This document shows positions 1 to 10,232 of a stretch of DNA of 64,000 nucleotides, one piece after another. The number at the start of each line of letters is the position of its first letter. Within the stretch, counting starts at the first letter, position 1. The translations under genes were made by a program, and so were the position numbers. The DNA is from Lactobacillus melliventris (lineage in GTDB: Bacteria > Bacillota > Bacilli > Lactobacillales > Lactobacillaceae): the NCBI RefSeq assembly GCF_013346935.1, contig NZ_JAAEEB010000008.1, positions 26,284 to 90,283 of the forward strand, in the 5' to 3' direction. The notes below the pieces were generated by a model. It saw only the letters and a list, made by a program, of their open reading frames with translations, had not been told where the DNA came from and searched no databases.

Positions 1-3000
1 ATCCATGATCGATTGCGATACTTTGCCCCGATTAGCCAAATCTTCTTTGGATAAAAATTCTTGCTCAGTTCTAGCAGCCACAATCTGTTTAGCTGCATTG
101 TTTCCTAATCCGGGAACAGCATTGAACGGTGCTAAAATAGTATGCTTATCTATTATTTTAAAATTGGTCGCTTCTGACTTATTTATATCGACCATTTTAA
201 TTTTAATTCCACGTTCTAAACATTCATTAGCAATTTCAAGAACAGTTAACAAACTCTTGTCCTTTGCCGATGCATCGTTTCCCTGATTCTGAATATCGGC
301 CATTGCCTTTTTGACCGTATTTTTACCATGGCTCATAGCGACCAAGTCAAATAAGTCGGCACGGACTGAAAAATAGGCGGTATAGTAAATTTCAGGATAA
401 TAAACCTTGAACCAGGCAATTCTAAGAGCCATTAGGATATAGGCGGTAGCATGGGCCTTTGGGAACATATACTTAATTTTGAGACACGACGGAATATACC
501 AGTCAGGTATCTTATCGTTTTTCTTTAAAACAGCCATGTCTTCATCACTAATTCCGCGGCCATGACGCACAGATTCCATTGTAGAAAAGGCTACTTCAGG
601 TTTAACACCCCAGTGGATCAGGTCCATCATGATATTATCACGACAGCCAATAACATCTTTTAACTTACACGTGCCATTATTAACCAATTCCTCGGCATTT
701 CCTAGCCAAACGTCAGTACCATGTGACAAACCTGAAATTTGCAACAGCTCAGAAAAAGTAGTTGGCTTGGTTTCTTCAAGCATCCCTCTAACAAATTTAG
801 TACCAAATTCCGGTACCCCTAGGGTACCTGTTTCTGATTGAATTTGTTCAGGGGTCACGCCTAATATTTTGGGACTTGAAAAAAGTGACATCACTCCGGG
901 ATCATCAGGGGGAATTGTTAACGGATCAACGCCTGAAAGATCCTGCAACATCCTAATCATCGTTGGATCATCATGGCCTAAAATATCAAATTTTAAGATA
1001 TTATCATGAATGGAATGAAAGTCAAAATGCGTCGTTAACCAGGCAGCATTAACATCATCTGCTGGGTATTGTACCGGAGTAAAGTCATAAATATCCATAT
1101 CATCGGGAACCACAACAATTCCTGCCGGGTGCTGACCAGTTGTCCTTTTAACGCCGCTGACTCCAGCTGCAAGACGATCTAGTTCTGCTCCGCGCAAATT
1201 CAATTCTTTTTCTTCATCATAATGCTTAGCATAACCATAGGCTGTTTTATCTGCCACTGTGGCAATTGTACCGGCACGGTATGAATTATCAGGTCCAAAC
1301 ATTACCCGAATAAAGTTATGAGCCACTGGTTGATAGTCACCAGAGAAATTCAAATCAATATCTGGAACTTTGTCACCATGGAATCCTAAAAATGTTGCAA
1401 ATGGAATATCCTGGCCGTCTTTAACTAACTCTGCCCCACAGTTGGGACACTTTTTATCAGGCAAGTCATAGCCTGAACCAAATTCACCATTTTCAAAGAA
1501 CTCCGAGTATTTACATTTTGGACAACGATAGTGCGGTGGCAGAGGATTGACTTCAGTGATTCCTGACATTGTAGCAACAAGGCTGGAGCCCACAGAGCCC
1601 CGAGAGCCAACTAAGTAGCCGTCTTTATTAGATTTAGCCACCAATCTTTGTGAAATCAAGTAAATAACTGCATAACCATTTGAAATGATCGAGTTGAGTT
1701 CCATGTCAAGTCTGTCTTGAACTATCTTAGGTAACGGATCTCCATAAAGTTCATGAGCCTTGTCATAAGTCAAACGTTTCATTTCTTCATCTGCATTATC
1801 AATGTGAGGAGGATAAAGTCCATCTTTAATAGGTGAAATTTCTTCAATTGATTCAGCTATTTTATTAGGGTTGGTTATGACTATTTCCTTAGCAACATCT
1901 TCACCTAAAAAGCTAAATGCGTCCAGCATTTCCTGAGTGGTGTAAAAGTGCATATCAGGCTGCTTTTTGTTTCTATCAGGATTGCTGCGTTGTGCCGAAA
2001 TTAAAATTGTACGGTAAATAGCATCATGTTCCTCAATGTAATGCGCGTCACCAGTAGCTACCACTGGTTTATTCAATTCCTTACCCAATTTATAAATGTT
2101 AGTCAGAATTTCTTCAAGTTCTGCTTCATCGGCAATCAAATGATCTTCAATCATAATTGAATAATTTGCGGGAGGTTGAATTTCGAGATAATCATAAAAG
2201 CGGGCTTTTTTACGGGCCTCATCATATCCCTTCTGCATCATTGCGACAAAAACATCGCCCTCAGAACAACCTGAACCGTATAGCAAGCCTTCATGATTTT
2301 TCACCAAATCAGACTTTGGCGTTCTTGGTATCCGATAAAAATCTTTTGTACTTGCGATTGAAACCAACCTGTACATGTTTTTAAGACCCGTCTGATTTTT
2401 AGCTAAGATAGTCATGTGTTGTGGTCGTGCTCTCTTAAACACTTGACCTTGAGCAGCATATTCGTTCATCTTACCTAAATCATCTTCATGATACTTTTTG
2501 GTAAAAGCTTCCAGAAGCTTAAACATTAAATAGCCCGTAGCCTCAGCGTCCTGATTAGCTCGATGATGATGCTCTAAGACTACATTATATTTTTTAGCCA
2601 GTGAATCAAGCGTATGTCTTGATTGTTCTGGGTGAAGCAAGCGCGATACTTCAAGTGTATCCACTACCGGTTGAGTTATTTCGCTGAGGTCTGCCCGTCT
2701 TAATGCAGCATTAACAAATCCAACGTCAAATTGCACATTATGACCGCAAAGTGGTCGATCGCCATAAAAATCTTGAAATTGCTTAATTACTACAGCTTCG
2801 TCATCAGCAGCCCCAACCATTTCATCAGTAATTGAAGTTAAGTTAATTGTCTGTTCGCTTAATGGATGGTGGGGATTAATAAATTTATCGAATCTTTCTA
2901 GAACTTCACCATTTTTCATCTTAACGGCGCCAATTTCAATAATAGTATCGTAAACAGAAGAAAGACCAGTTGTTTCAACGTCAAAAATGACAAATTCACG

Positions 3001-4245
3001 ATCTTTATAAGTCATTGATGCAGGATTAAGAACAAGCAGAGCATGATCATCAATCATATTAGCTTCAAGACCATAAATAATTTTGACGCCATTCTTTTTA
3101 CCAGCATTATATGCTTCTGGAAAGGCTTGAACATCGGCATGGTCTGTAATGGCGATTGCTTTTTGACCGAACTTTTTGGCGGCTTTGACAAAGTCTGTTG
3201 CCGTATTGGTTGCATCAAGCTGACTCATATTGGTGTGCAGATGTAATTCTACTCTTTTTTCTTCGCCTTGATACTTTTCCGTTCGACCGCCATGCTCAAT
3301 AATTTCCAAAGCCGAAATGTTAAAAACTGTATCATGACTCCACTGGTCCTGAGAAGCTGATCCCTGCATTTTTGCCCAGGTTCCAGGTTTTATGTCTTTC
3401 ATACTTTGAATTTGATCTTTATCAGAAACAAATTTCTTAAATGAGATAGAATCAGTATAGTCTGTTATTTCACCAGTAAATATAATTGAACCGGTTTTTA
3501 ATTCTCTGCTGGAAATATTAAAAATATTTCCCTCTATTACAACATTTCTGCTGCCATCGATAACATCTTTAATTTGTGTTAGAGGCAGATTTTCATCAAG
3601 CTTACGGTTGCCATAACGACTTTTTTTAGTAGGATAACTTGGAGTTTTGACTTTCTCTTGTGTTGGAGCAGCATCATATTCTTCCTGCATGTTTTGCTCA
3701 TGCTGCTGCTGCAATTCTTGCAGACTGGCTAAATTATTGAGAGAATTTTCATCATCGATTTCAGTTACAAACTTTAAATTAAAGAAACCGTAATTCCTCA
3801 TTTCTTCAGCTAGCTCATCAAGCATCTTTTGTTCAAGCAGCCCATCAACAACCAAATTATCTACGGGAATAATCCAGCGTCCATCTTCCTTTTTAGGCTT
3901 ATGGCTGGAAATAAATTCTCGAGCCACCGGCTGCAAAGCCTGAGAATTCTGAACAGCATAGTGCCAATAATCGGTTAAATAGTCATCTGCTCCATCCTGG
4001 GAACGAATATACAAGCGAGTATTAACAAAAGAAGAAAAATTAGCGGTTATTGCCTTATTTAGTGCATCAAAAGTTGCAAATTTTAACGGTGTAGTAAAAA
4101 GAACGTGGATATCCCACCTGTGTTCTCTAGCGTAAACATCCACGTTCTCAATTTCGCCTTTTTGCAACAATTTATTATCTGCAAATTCTTGCGGAAACTT
4201 TATTTGCTGCAATAACCTTAAAAATAGTTTATTTTTATCAGTCAC
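1..4245 (-). CDS. polC: DNA polymerase III PolC-type alpha subunit (3' end outside window)
   Basis: Replicative polymerase with proofreading, of the Gram-positive PolC class. A GTG start at 4245, five bases after the proS stop, opens a frame of 1415 codons that is still open at base 1; only about 20 C-terminal residues should be missing. Read in order: an N-terminal region (~1-320), a PHP domain (ELHLHTNMS near residue 332), an inserted DEDD exonuclease (FDVETTGL near 421, to about 590), the rest of PHP and the polymerase palm, and a CPKC...CPNC zinc knuckle near 908-935 that is diagnostic of PolC rather than DnaE. It is the last gene of the pyrH-to-polC run. The edge residues KVSQSIMD fit the family C terminus. 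Confidence 0.97.
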   Translation of the reverse strand, partial: MTDKNKLFLRLLQQIKFPQEFADNKLLQKGEIENVDVYAREHRWDIHVLFTTPLKFATFDALNKAITANFSSFVNTRLYIRSQDGADDYLTDYWHYAVQNSQALQPVAREFISSHKPKKEDGRWIIPVDNLVVDGLLEQKMLDELAEEMRNYGFFNLKFVTEIDDENSLNNLASLQELQQQHEQNMQEEYDAAPTQEKVKTPSYPTKKSRYGNRKLDENLPLTQIKDVIDGSRNVVIEGNIFNISSRELKTGSIIFTGEITDYTDSISFKKFVSDKDQIQSMKDIKPGTWAKMQGSASQDQWSHDTVFNISALEIIEHGGRTEKYQGEEKRVELHLHTNMSQLDATNTATDFVKAAKKFGQKAIAITDHADVQAFPEAYNAGKKNGVKIIYGLEANMIDDHALLVLNPASMTYKDREFVIFDVETTGLSSVYDTIIEIGAVKMKNGEVLERFDKFINPHHPLSEQTINLTSITDEMVGAADDEAVVIKQFQDFYGDRPLCGHNVQFDVGFVNAALRRADLSEITQPVVDTLEVSRLLHPEQSRHTLDSLAKKYNVVLEHHHRANQDAEATGYLMFKLLEAFTKKYHEDDLGKMNEYAAQGQVFKRARPQHMTILAKNQTGLKNMYRLVSIASTKDFYRIPRTPKSDLVKNHEGLLYGSGCSEGDVFVAMMQKGYDEARKKARFYDYLEIQPPANYSIMIEDHLIADEAELEEILTNIYKLGKELNKPVVATGDAHYIEEHDAIYRTILISAQRSNPDRNKKQPDMHFYTTQEMLDAFSFLGEDVAKEIVITNPNKIAESIEEISPIKDGLYPPHIDNADEEMKRLTYDKAHELYGDPLPKIVQDRLDMELNSIISNGYAVIYLISQRLVAKSNKDGYLVGSRGSVGSSLVATMSGITEVNPLPPHYRCPKCKYSEFFENGEFGSGYDLPDKKCPNCGAELVKDGQDIPFATFLGFHGDKVPDIDLNFSGDYQPVAHNFIRVMFGPDNSYRAGTIATVADKTAYGYAKHYDEEKELNLRGAELDRLAAGVSGVKRTTGQHPAGIVVVPDDMDIYDFTPVQYPADDVNAAWLTTHFDFHSIHDNILKFDILGHDDPTMIRMLQDLSGVDPLTIPPDDPGVMSLFSSPKILGVTPEQIQSETGTLGVPEFGTKFVRGMLEETKPTTFSELLQISGLSHGTDVWLGNAEELVNNGTCKLKDVIGCRDNIMMDLIHWGVKPEVAFSTMESVRHGRGISDEDMAVLKKNDKIPDWYIPSCLKIKYMFPKAHATAYILMALRIAWFKVYYPEIYYTAYFSVRADLFDLVAMSHGKNTVKKAMADIQNQGNDASAKDKSLLTVLEIANECLERGIKIKMVDINKSEATNFKIIDKHTILAPFNAVPGLGNNAAKQIVAARTEQEFLSKEDLANRGKVSQSIMD

Positions 4246-4250
4246 GAAAA

Positions 4251-5951
4251 TTATCCTAACTCTTTATTAACAAAATCATCTAATTCAGACAGTGTCATTT
4301 CAGTAGCTTTTTCGTCAGCAGGTCTTTTGACTTCAACTACACCTTCAGCTGCTTTTTTACCGACTGTTACCCTGACCGGAGCGCCAAGTAAGTCAGCATC
4401 CGCAAACTTCACACCAGCACGCTCATTACGATCATCATATAATACATCATACTTAGCACTATATTTTTCTTCAAGTTTTTGAGCCAGAGCAGATTGATCA
4501 TTATCTTTCATTTTCATTTGAACGATATGAAGACTAAATGGTGCGATTTCTTTGGGCCAGGCTACACCATTTTTGGTTAAATGTTGTTCAATGACTGCAG
4601 ATAATACTCTGGTAACACCAATGCCGTATGAACCCATTATAACGGGCTGGGCTTTACCATTTTGATCTAAAAAGTCTGCACCCATGGTTTCGGTATAATA
4701 TGTTCCCAGTTTAAAAATATGACCAACTTCAATAGAAGTAGTGAATTTTAAAGGGAGATGATCAACCGGATCCGGTTCACCTTCATTGGCTACCCTAATA
4801 TCTCCAAACTTGTCTGGATTAATATCACGCTTTAAATTCACATTTTTAAATTGAAAACCAGTTTTATTAGCACCAACAACAACATTATACAAGTTTTTTA
4901 CCGTGTTATCTGCAATAACTTGATCTGCCCAGTCAGCATTAATTGGTCCGACGCTACCCTTAGTGACACCAGTTATCTGTTCTAGTTCATCATCTGTAGC
5001 TACTCTAAGTGAATTTACATCTAACAGGTGCTTTAATTTTACTTCGTTGATCTGTTTGTCGCCACGAATTAAAACCAATACCTTTGTTTTTTCATCAGCA
5101 AGGTAAAGGATACTTTTAACTATCCGTGTAGCTGGCACTTGCAGGAATTGAACAAGATCAGAAATAGTTTCTTTACCTGGAGTAGCAACTTCTTCAACTT
5201 GCTTTAATTGTTCTTCTTCTGGCTTGAAAGTATCGACACTTGAAGCCATTTCTAAGTTAGCTGAATATGTTCCTGTTTCATTAGTGGCAATAGTATCTTC
5301 ACCAATTGCTGCAGGAGCTTGGAATTCTGTCGAATTTTTGCCACCCATAGTACCAGAATCAGCAATTACTGGGGTAACCTTTAAACCACACCGATGATAA
5401 GCGGCCGTAAAAGCTTTCTTTTCATCCTCAAACTGCTGATCAAGTTGCTCTTTAGTGGCAGCAAAGCTATAGGCATCAAGCATTATAAATTCACGAGACC
5501 TTAATAAACCAAAACGAGGTCTGTTTTCGTCCCTAAACTTTGATTGAATTTGGAAAAGAGCAATTGGCATTTGTTTGTAGCTCTTTAAATCTTTAGCGAC
5601 AATATCAGTAAAAGTTTCCTCATGAGTCGGTCCCAGTAAACTTTGGCGGCCATGTCTGTCCTTTAATTTAAACATTTCAGGCCCATATTTTTGCCATCTA
5701 CCCGATTCTTCCCATAGAGTCGCAGGCAAAAGATCTGGCATTGCCATTTCCGGCACGTTGATTTTTGCCATTTCTTCGCGCATTATTTTCTCGGCTTTAC
5801 TTAAGACGCGATATCCTAAGGGCAAATAGGCATAAACTCCAGCTGTTACTTGGCGAACATATCCACCTCGCAACATTAATTTATGACTTTCAGCAACAGC
5901 ATCAGCTGGTGCCTCTTTTAAAGTCGGCATAAATAATTTAGATTGACGCAT
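4251..5951 (-). CDS. proS: Prolyl-tRNA synthetase, bacterial type with editing insertion
   Basis: Charges tRNA-Pro with proline in the cytoplasm. At 566 residues it is the usual bacterial ProS length. Class II signatures are visible: GPTHEE at 107-112, the motif 2 loop FRDE at 139-142 followed by RPRFGLLRSREF, and motif 3 GSYGIGVTR near 445. The stretch between motifs 2 and 3 (~225-390) is the INS domain that deacylates Ala-tRNA-Pro, and the C-terminal ~110 residues form the anticodon-binding domain. It lies 24 bases after rseP and 5 bases before polC, so the three are probably co-transcribed. No T-box precedes it. Confidence 0.97.
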   Translation of the reverse strand: MRQSKLFMPTLKEAPADAVAESHKLMLRGGYVRQVTAGVYAYLPLGYRVLSKAEKIMREEMAKINVPEMAMPDLLPATLWEESGRWQKYGPEMFKLKDRHGRQSLLGPTHEETFTDIVAKDLKSYKQMPIALFQIQSKFRDENRPRFGLLRSREFIMLDAYSFAATKEQLDQQFEDEKKAFTAAYHRCGLKVTPVIADSGTMGGKNSTEFQAPAAIGEDTIATNETGTYSANLEMASSVDTFKPEEEQLKQVEEVATPGKETISDLVQFLQVPATRIVKSILYLADEKTKVLVLIRGDKQINEVKLKHLLDVNSLRVATDDELEQITGVTKGSVGPINADWADQVIADNTVKNLYNVVVGANKTGFQFKNVNLKRDINPDKFGDIRVANEGEPDPVDHLPLKFTTSIEVGHIFKLGTYYTETMGADFLDQNGKAQPVIMGSYGIGVTRVLSAVIEQHLTKNGVAWPKEIAPFSLHIVQMKMKDNDQSALAQKLEEKYSAKYDVLYDDRNERAGVKFADADLLGAPVRVTVGKKAAEGVVEVKRPADEKATEMTLSELDDFVNKELG

Positions 5952-5975
5952 TAATTCTCTCTCCCAAATTGTTTT

Positions 5976-7232
5976 TTATTTAATAAAGTAACGGTAGATA
6001 TCATTGCCCGTTACAGCAATAATTAAAACTAACAGTAAACCGAAACCGATTAATTCCACTATAGCTTCATGATTTTCAGAAATTGGTTTACCACGAATGA
6101 TTTCAATAATATTTAGTAAAAATTTACCACCATCTAAGCCAGGAATTGGTATTAGATTGACAATACCCAAGTTAATAGAAATCATTGCCAAAAAAGCCAA
6201 AATATAGGTGAAGCCCATTTTAGAAACCTGTGATGTCTGTGAATAAATCCCAACTGGGCCAGAAAGTTTATTTAAGCTGAAGTGACGGAATAAACCACCA
6301 ACTGCATTAAAAATCATCCCCGTAGTGGAAACGGCTGTATCCCAGCCACGCTTAAACTTAGCATTAAAACTATCATCGCTTTTTGCTCTAATTCCAATTT
6401 GATAAACTTTTTGCCCCTGCACCTTAACGACCTGTGGTTGAACACTTATCACTTTTTGGTGATTATTTTTGACCACCGCAATATTAGTTTTTTTGCCTTT
6501 GCTTTGATAAATTTTTTCAGATATTTGTTCAAAAGAGGTTATTTTATGACCATTAACAGCCGTTATTTTTGAACCAGGCTCAAGTTTTGCAAGCGCAGCC
6601 GGCGAATTTGGTGCCACTTCTGCTACTTCTGTAGTAGCTGGTCCAGGAACGGTAAAGGTCCAAATCAAAAAAACAACAAAACCCAGAATAATATTCATCA
6701 AAGGGCCAGCAATGTTAGTAGCTAATTTTTGCCAGACATTTGCTTCTTGAAACTGCGTGTCACGGGGAGCAATGATCAGTTCAGTATTTGATTGATCAAT
6801 GATAGTGGCATCATGATTAACATGATATGTTACTAGTTTTTCTTCTTCGCCGTTTTCATACCCTGAAATAAAGAGTTTATCAACTAGGTCAAACTTAGTG
6901 ATCTGCAATGGAATTCCTTCAAGCGGGACATCCGACTCAGAAGCATCAATCCTGACTACTTCATTTTGCTGATTAAGTTGCAAAAGTACTCTCATACCAG
7001 GAGCTAACGTGGTTTCATCATCTTTACTTGCCAAACGCACATAGCCACCTAAAGGCAGCCATCTAATGGTATAAGTAGTAGGATTGCGTCGTACTTGGAA
7101 AAGTTTAGGTCCCATCCCAATTGAAAATTCACGCACTAAAATGCCGCATTTTTTAGCAACAATAAAATGCCCAAACTCATGGACAAAAACCAATATTCCA
7201 AATACAACTAAAAAGATTAGTATACCTTTCAC
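5976..7232 (-). CDS. rseP: Site-2 intramembrane zinc metalloprotease (RseP/Eep family)
   Basis: Membrane protease that cuts substrates within the bilayer; in Gram-positives the family processes anti-sigma factors, signal-peptide remnants and pheromone precursors. The zinc motif HEFGH sits at residues 18-22 in the first membrane segment. A PDZ-like region follows at about 200-275 (NSPAALAKLEPGSKI), and the third zinc-ligand segment NLIPIPGLDGG is near 360, with a last membrane helix at the C terminus. The start is GTG, preceded by AGGAG at seven bases. It is 418 residues and lies ten bases after cdsA, the common Firmicutes arrangement. Confidence 0.95.
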   Translation of the reverse strand: MKGILIFLVVFGILVFVHEFGHFIVAKKCGILVREFSIGMGPKLFQVRRNPTTYTIRWLPLGGYVRLASKDDETTLAPGMRVLLQLNQQNEVVRIDASESDVPLEGIPLQITKFDLVDKLFISGYENGEEEKLVTYHVNHDATIIDQSNTELIIAPRDTQFQEANVWQKLATNIAGPLMNIILGFVVFLIWTFTVPGPATTEVAEVAPNSPAALAKLEPGSKITAVNGHKITSFEQISEKIYQSKGKKTNIAVVKNNHQKVISVQPQVVKVQGQKVYQIGIRAKSDDSFNAKFKRGWDTAVSTTGMIFNAVGGLFRHFSLNKLSGPVGIYSQTSQVSKMGFTYILAFLAMISINLGIVNLIPIPGLDGGKFLLNIIEIIRGKPISENHEAIVELIGFGLLLVLIIAVTGNDIYRYFIK

Positions 7233-7242
7233 AAGAATTCTC

Positions 7243-8040
7243 CTAGTGCATGATTCCCATTAGAGCAGCAAATACAGGCAAAACAAAGAGCATACTGTCA
7301 AAACGATCTAAAATACCGCCATGACCAGGTAGTATTTTGCCAGAATCCTTAACCCCGTAATATCTCTTATAAGCTGATTCAACTAGGTCGCCCATTTGTC
7401 CAACAATTGATAGCACAAAGGCAAAAATAATCATTTCAACTTGAGAATGATTTAAGTTGACAAAATAAACATAAATTGCCGCACAAATCACTGCACAAAT
7501 TGTGCCTCCAATTGATCCTTCCCAAGTTTTATTGGGACTTATCACGGGCCATAACTTATGTTTACCAATTTTTCGGCCAATCATATATGCACCTGTGTCA
7601 GTAAGCCATACAACGACAAAAACGTAGCAAAGAAGTGCAAGACCATTACTTGCATTTCTGACGCTTGCCATATAATGAAAGCCTGTGCCGACATATAATG
7701 AGCCTAAAGTATAAACGGCTACATCGTCAAAAGTGGTTTTATTTTTAGTTAAAACAGTCCAGGTAAGCATTAGCATGATAAGGGCAAAATAAATACCATA
7801 TTTCGTCCAGTGAAATGGCATTGACTGGATAAAATTATCTGGTACAGCCCAAGTGATTGTAGCCAGTAACGCCAATAAAAAATTGACTGAAACCAGAATT
7901 TGCTTTTTCATTAAAAAGAATTCGCTAATACCAACGGCTGCAAAGATGACGGTGAGCCACTCCATCCAGAGCCCACCCATAATTACAATAGGAATAAATA
8001 AAATTAAAGCAATTACTGCTGTGATTATACGTTGTTTCAT
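7243..8040 (-). CDS. cdsA: Phosphatidate cytidylyltransferase
   Basis: Makes CDP-diacylglycerol from phosphatidic acid and CTP, the branch point for phosphatidylglycerol and cardiolipin. At 265 residues, about eight hydrophobic helices span the protein. The C-terminal family signature is clear: SPNKTWEGSIGG and then GDLVESAYKR and PGHGGILDRFDS, which carry the metal-binding acidic residues. It sits between uppS and rseP as in many Firmicutes. The ribosome site (TTAGG) is weak, so translation may be partly coupled to uppS, which ends eight bases upstream. Confidence 0.95.
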   Translation of the reverse strand: MKQRIITAVIALILFIPIVIMGGLWMEWLTVIFAAVGISEFFLMKKQILVSVNFLLALLATITWAVPDNFIQSMPFHWTKYGIYFALIMLMLTWTVLTKNKTTFDDVAVYTLGSLYVGTGFHYMASVRNASNGLALLCYVFVVVWLTDTGAYMIGRKIGKHKLWPVISPNKTWEGSIGGTICAVICAAIYVYFVNLNHSQVEMIIFAFVLSIVGQMGDLVESAYKRYYGVKDSGKILPGHGGILDRFDSMLFVLPVFAALMGIMH

Positions 8041-8048
8041 ATAAATAC

Positions 8049-8783
8049 CTAACTATCCGATTCATCAAGTTTGCCGAAACGACGATGACGATTCTGAAAA
8101 TCATTAACAAATTTTTCTAAATCAGTTTTAGTAAAATCTGGCCAATTTTTCTCACTAAAAGCAAGTTCTGAATAAGCTAACTGCCAAAGCATAAAATTAG
8201 AAATCCTTTGTTCACCAGATGTTCTAATTAATAAATCAGGATCGCTATATTCGCCAAAACTCGCAGTCATCAATCTGTGGGAAATCATTTCCTCATCAAT
8301 TTCTTCGCTTGTTATCGCATTTGTTTCAACGAGCGTGGCAAGTTCTTTTACTGCAGTCGTAATCTCTCTTCTAGAGCCATAATTGAAAGCAAAGTTCAAA
8401 ATTAAACCGCTATTTGTGGCGGTTTCCGCCATTGCTCTTTGGACGACATCATAAGTCTTGGGCGGCAGCTCATCCAAGTAGCCCATAATATTCACTTTGA
8501 CATTTTCCTTCATCAATGTAGGCATAAATTTATCAAAAAAACGCACTGGCAAGTTCATCAGATATGCTACTTCCTCCTTAGGTCTGGCCCAATTTTCTGT
8601 AGAAAATGCATATAGTGATAAGACTTTGATACCAAGCTGATCTGCTGCCAAAGTTATTCTTTCGACATTATTCATGCCTTCGTAATGGCCTGCTATTCGT
8701 GGTTTCCCTTGCCTAGTTGCCCAACGACCATTACCATCCATTATAATAGCTAAATGGTTTAATTGATTTTTTTTACTTGCCAT
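8049..8783 (-). CDS. uppS: Isoprenyl transferase (undecaprenyl diphosphate synthase)
   Basis: Condenses isopentenyl diphosphate onto farnesyl diphosphate to give the C55 carrier used in peptidoglycan and teichoic acid synthesis. At 244 residues it carries the cis-prenyltransferase motif [10 protein letters not shown] with the catalytic Asp at residue 16, the middle region [11 protein letters not shown], and the C-terminal [15 protein letters not shown] signature. It begins four bases after frr ends, so it belongs to the pyrH-frr-uppS-cdsA transcript. Confidence 0.96.
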   Translation of the reverse strand: MASKKNQLNHLAIIMDGNGRWATRQGKPRIAGHYEGMNNVERITLAADQLGIKVLSLYAFSTENWARPKEEVAYLMNLPVRFFDKFMPTLMKENVKVNIMGYLDELPPKTYDVVQRAMAETATNSGLILNFAFNYGSRREITTAVKELATLVETNAITSEEIDEEMISHRLMTASFGEYSDPDLLIRTSGEQRISNFMLWQLAYSELAFSEKNWPDFTKTDLEKFVNDFQNRHRRFGKLDESDS

Positions 8784-8787
8784 TTAA

Positions 8788-9345
8788 TTAGCCTTGTGTA
8801 ATTTCCTTACGCTTTTCTTCCGCAATTTTGTCGATTCTTTTAGTAGCATCATCCGTAACTTTCTGCACGTTCTTTTCCAAATTGCGTTGTTCGTCTTCCG
8901 TGATTTCATCGTCTTTCTGTTGTTTTTTCAGACTGTTCATAGCATCACGACGAACATTCCTAATGGCAATCTTACTCTCTTCAGCCATCTTGTTGACTTC
9001 TTTGGCAATTTCTTGTCGTCTTTCACCAGTAAGTTGCGGGATCACTAAACGGATCACCTTACCATCATTTGCAGGTGTTAAGCCCAAGTTTGAAGCCAAA
9101 AGAGCATGTTCAATGTTATCAAGACTGCTTTTGTCATAGGGCGTGATTAATAATACTCGCGGCTCCGGAATAGTGACACTGGACATTTGCGTTAGTGGTG
9201 TCGGGGCACCATAATAATCAACTTTTACACCTTCAAGTAAAGCTGCATTAGCAACACCAGCACGAATAGAGCCCAAGTTTTTTTCAAAAACGGTAATTGA
9301 TTTATTCATATTATCTTGTGCTTTTTTAATAGCATCATTATTCAT
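8788..9345 (-). CDS. frr: Ribosome recycling factor
   Basis: Splits the post-termination ribosome together with EF-G. The 185-residue length is standard. The family sequence [25 protein letters not shown] region (residues ~26-50) and the C-terminal charged three-helix bundle ([15 protein letters not shown]) are present. Its ATG lies inside the end of pyrH (8-base overlap), which implies translational coupling. Confidence 0.97.
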   Translation of the reverse strand: MNNDAIKKAQDNMNKSITVFEKNLGSIRAGVANAALLEGVKVDYYGAPTPLTQMSSVTIPEPRVLLITPYDKSSLDNIEHALLASNLGLTPANDGKVIRLVIPQLTGERRQEIAKEVNKMAEESKIAIRNVRRDAMNSLKKQQKDDEITEDEQRNLEKNVQKVTDDATKRIDKIAEEKRKEITQG

Positions 9346-10069
9346 TATTTTCTCCTCCGATTACTGTTCCAATATTTTCACCTAAAACCACTTTTTTAAT
9401 ATTACCTTCAGTATTAACGTTGAATACAATAAGAGGAATGTTCGTGTCCATTGAAAGTGAACTTGCCGTTCTGTCCATGACTTTTAAGTTTTTAGAAATA
9501 AGATCTAACTGAGAAAGTGCACTATATTTTTTGGCATTGGGATCAACTTTCGGATCAGCAGAGTAAACTCCGTCAACTCCATTTTTAGCCATCAGAATGA
9601 CATCCGCGCCTATTTCAGCGGCTCTTAGTGCGGCAGTGGTATCAGTCGAAAAGTAAGGATTACCAGTGCCACCACCCATAATTACTACTCGCCCTTTTTC
9701 TAAATGACGAATTGCTTTTCTTCTAATATATGGTTCTGCTATTTGTCTCATTTCAATCGATGTTTGCAATCTAGTAGGTACGCCTACATGTTCCAAGCCA
9801 TCTTGAAGAGCTAAACCATTCATTATAGTAGCAAGCATACCCATATAATCAGCTTGTGAACGCTCCATTCCTAGTTTTGCACCAGTTTCACCTCGCCACA
9901 TGTTACCGCCACCAACGACAATACCAATATCAACACCGAGTTCATGAACTGATTTGATTTCTTTTGCTAAATGACTAATGACCGTGGGATTTATTCCAGT
10001 TCCTTCAGCACCAGCAAGAGCTTCACCAGAAATTTTTAAAACTATACGCTTATACTTAACTTTAGTCAT
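9338..10069 (-). CDS. pyrH: UMP kinase
   Basis: Phosphorylates UMP to UDP for pyrimidine nucleotide supply; bacterial PyrH is a hexamer unrelated to eukaryotic UMP/CMP kinases. At 243 residues the amino-acid-kinase signatures are visible: KISGEALAG near the N terminus, [10 protein letters not shown], the [16 protein letters not shown] nucleotide loop, and a C-terminal conserved strand ending [17 protein letters not shown] precedes the ATG at a good distance. It normally follows tsf directly; here 13 kb of other genes intervene, so it needs its own promoter. Confidence 0.97.
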   Translation of the reverse strand: MTKVKYKRIVLKISGEALAGAEGTGINPTVISHLAKEIKSVHELGVDIGIVVGGGNMWRGETGAKLGMERSQADYMGMLATIMNGLALQDGLEHVGVPTRLQTSIEMRQIAEPYIRRKAIRHLEKGRVVIMGGGTGNPYFSTDTTAALRAAEIGADVILMAKNGVDGVYSADPKVDPNAKKYSALSQLDLISKNLKVMDRTASSLSMDTNIPLIVFNVNTEGNIKKVVLGENIGTVIGGENNE

Positions 10070-10095
10070 GACAGCCTCCTCTATTAACTTTAGTT

Positions 10096-10104
10096 ATTCT
10101 ACCA
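10096..10104 (-). promoter_or_regulatory. Extended -10 promoter for pyrH
   Basis: On the minus strand this reads TGG-TAGAAT, an extended -10 element about 27 bases before the pyrH start. No good -35 is visible 17 bases upstream. It would give pyrH-frr-uppS an independent promoter after separation from rpsB-tsf. Confidence 0.45.
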
Positions 10105-10189
10105 TATAAAAAGCGCAAATGTGGACTTAGAAATAAAAGAGAGGGATTTCTTAAAAAAATTCTTTGAACTAAAAATTAACGGGAAAAGC

Positions 10190-10222
10190 AAAAAATCTCA
10201 AAGTTATCTACTTCGAGATTTT
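10190..10222 (-). terminator. Rho-independent terminator after the ROK kinase gene
   Basis: Minus strand reads AAAATCTCGAAGT-loop-ACTTTGAGATTTTTT, a stem of about 13 bp with one mismatch followed by Ts, starting a few bases after the ROK stop codon. It closes the glycoside operon before pyrH. Confidence 0.75.
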
Positions 10223-10232
10223 CAAAATATAA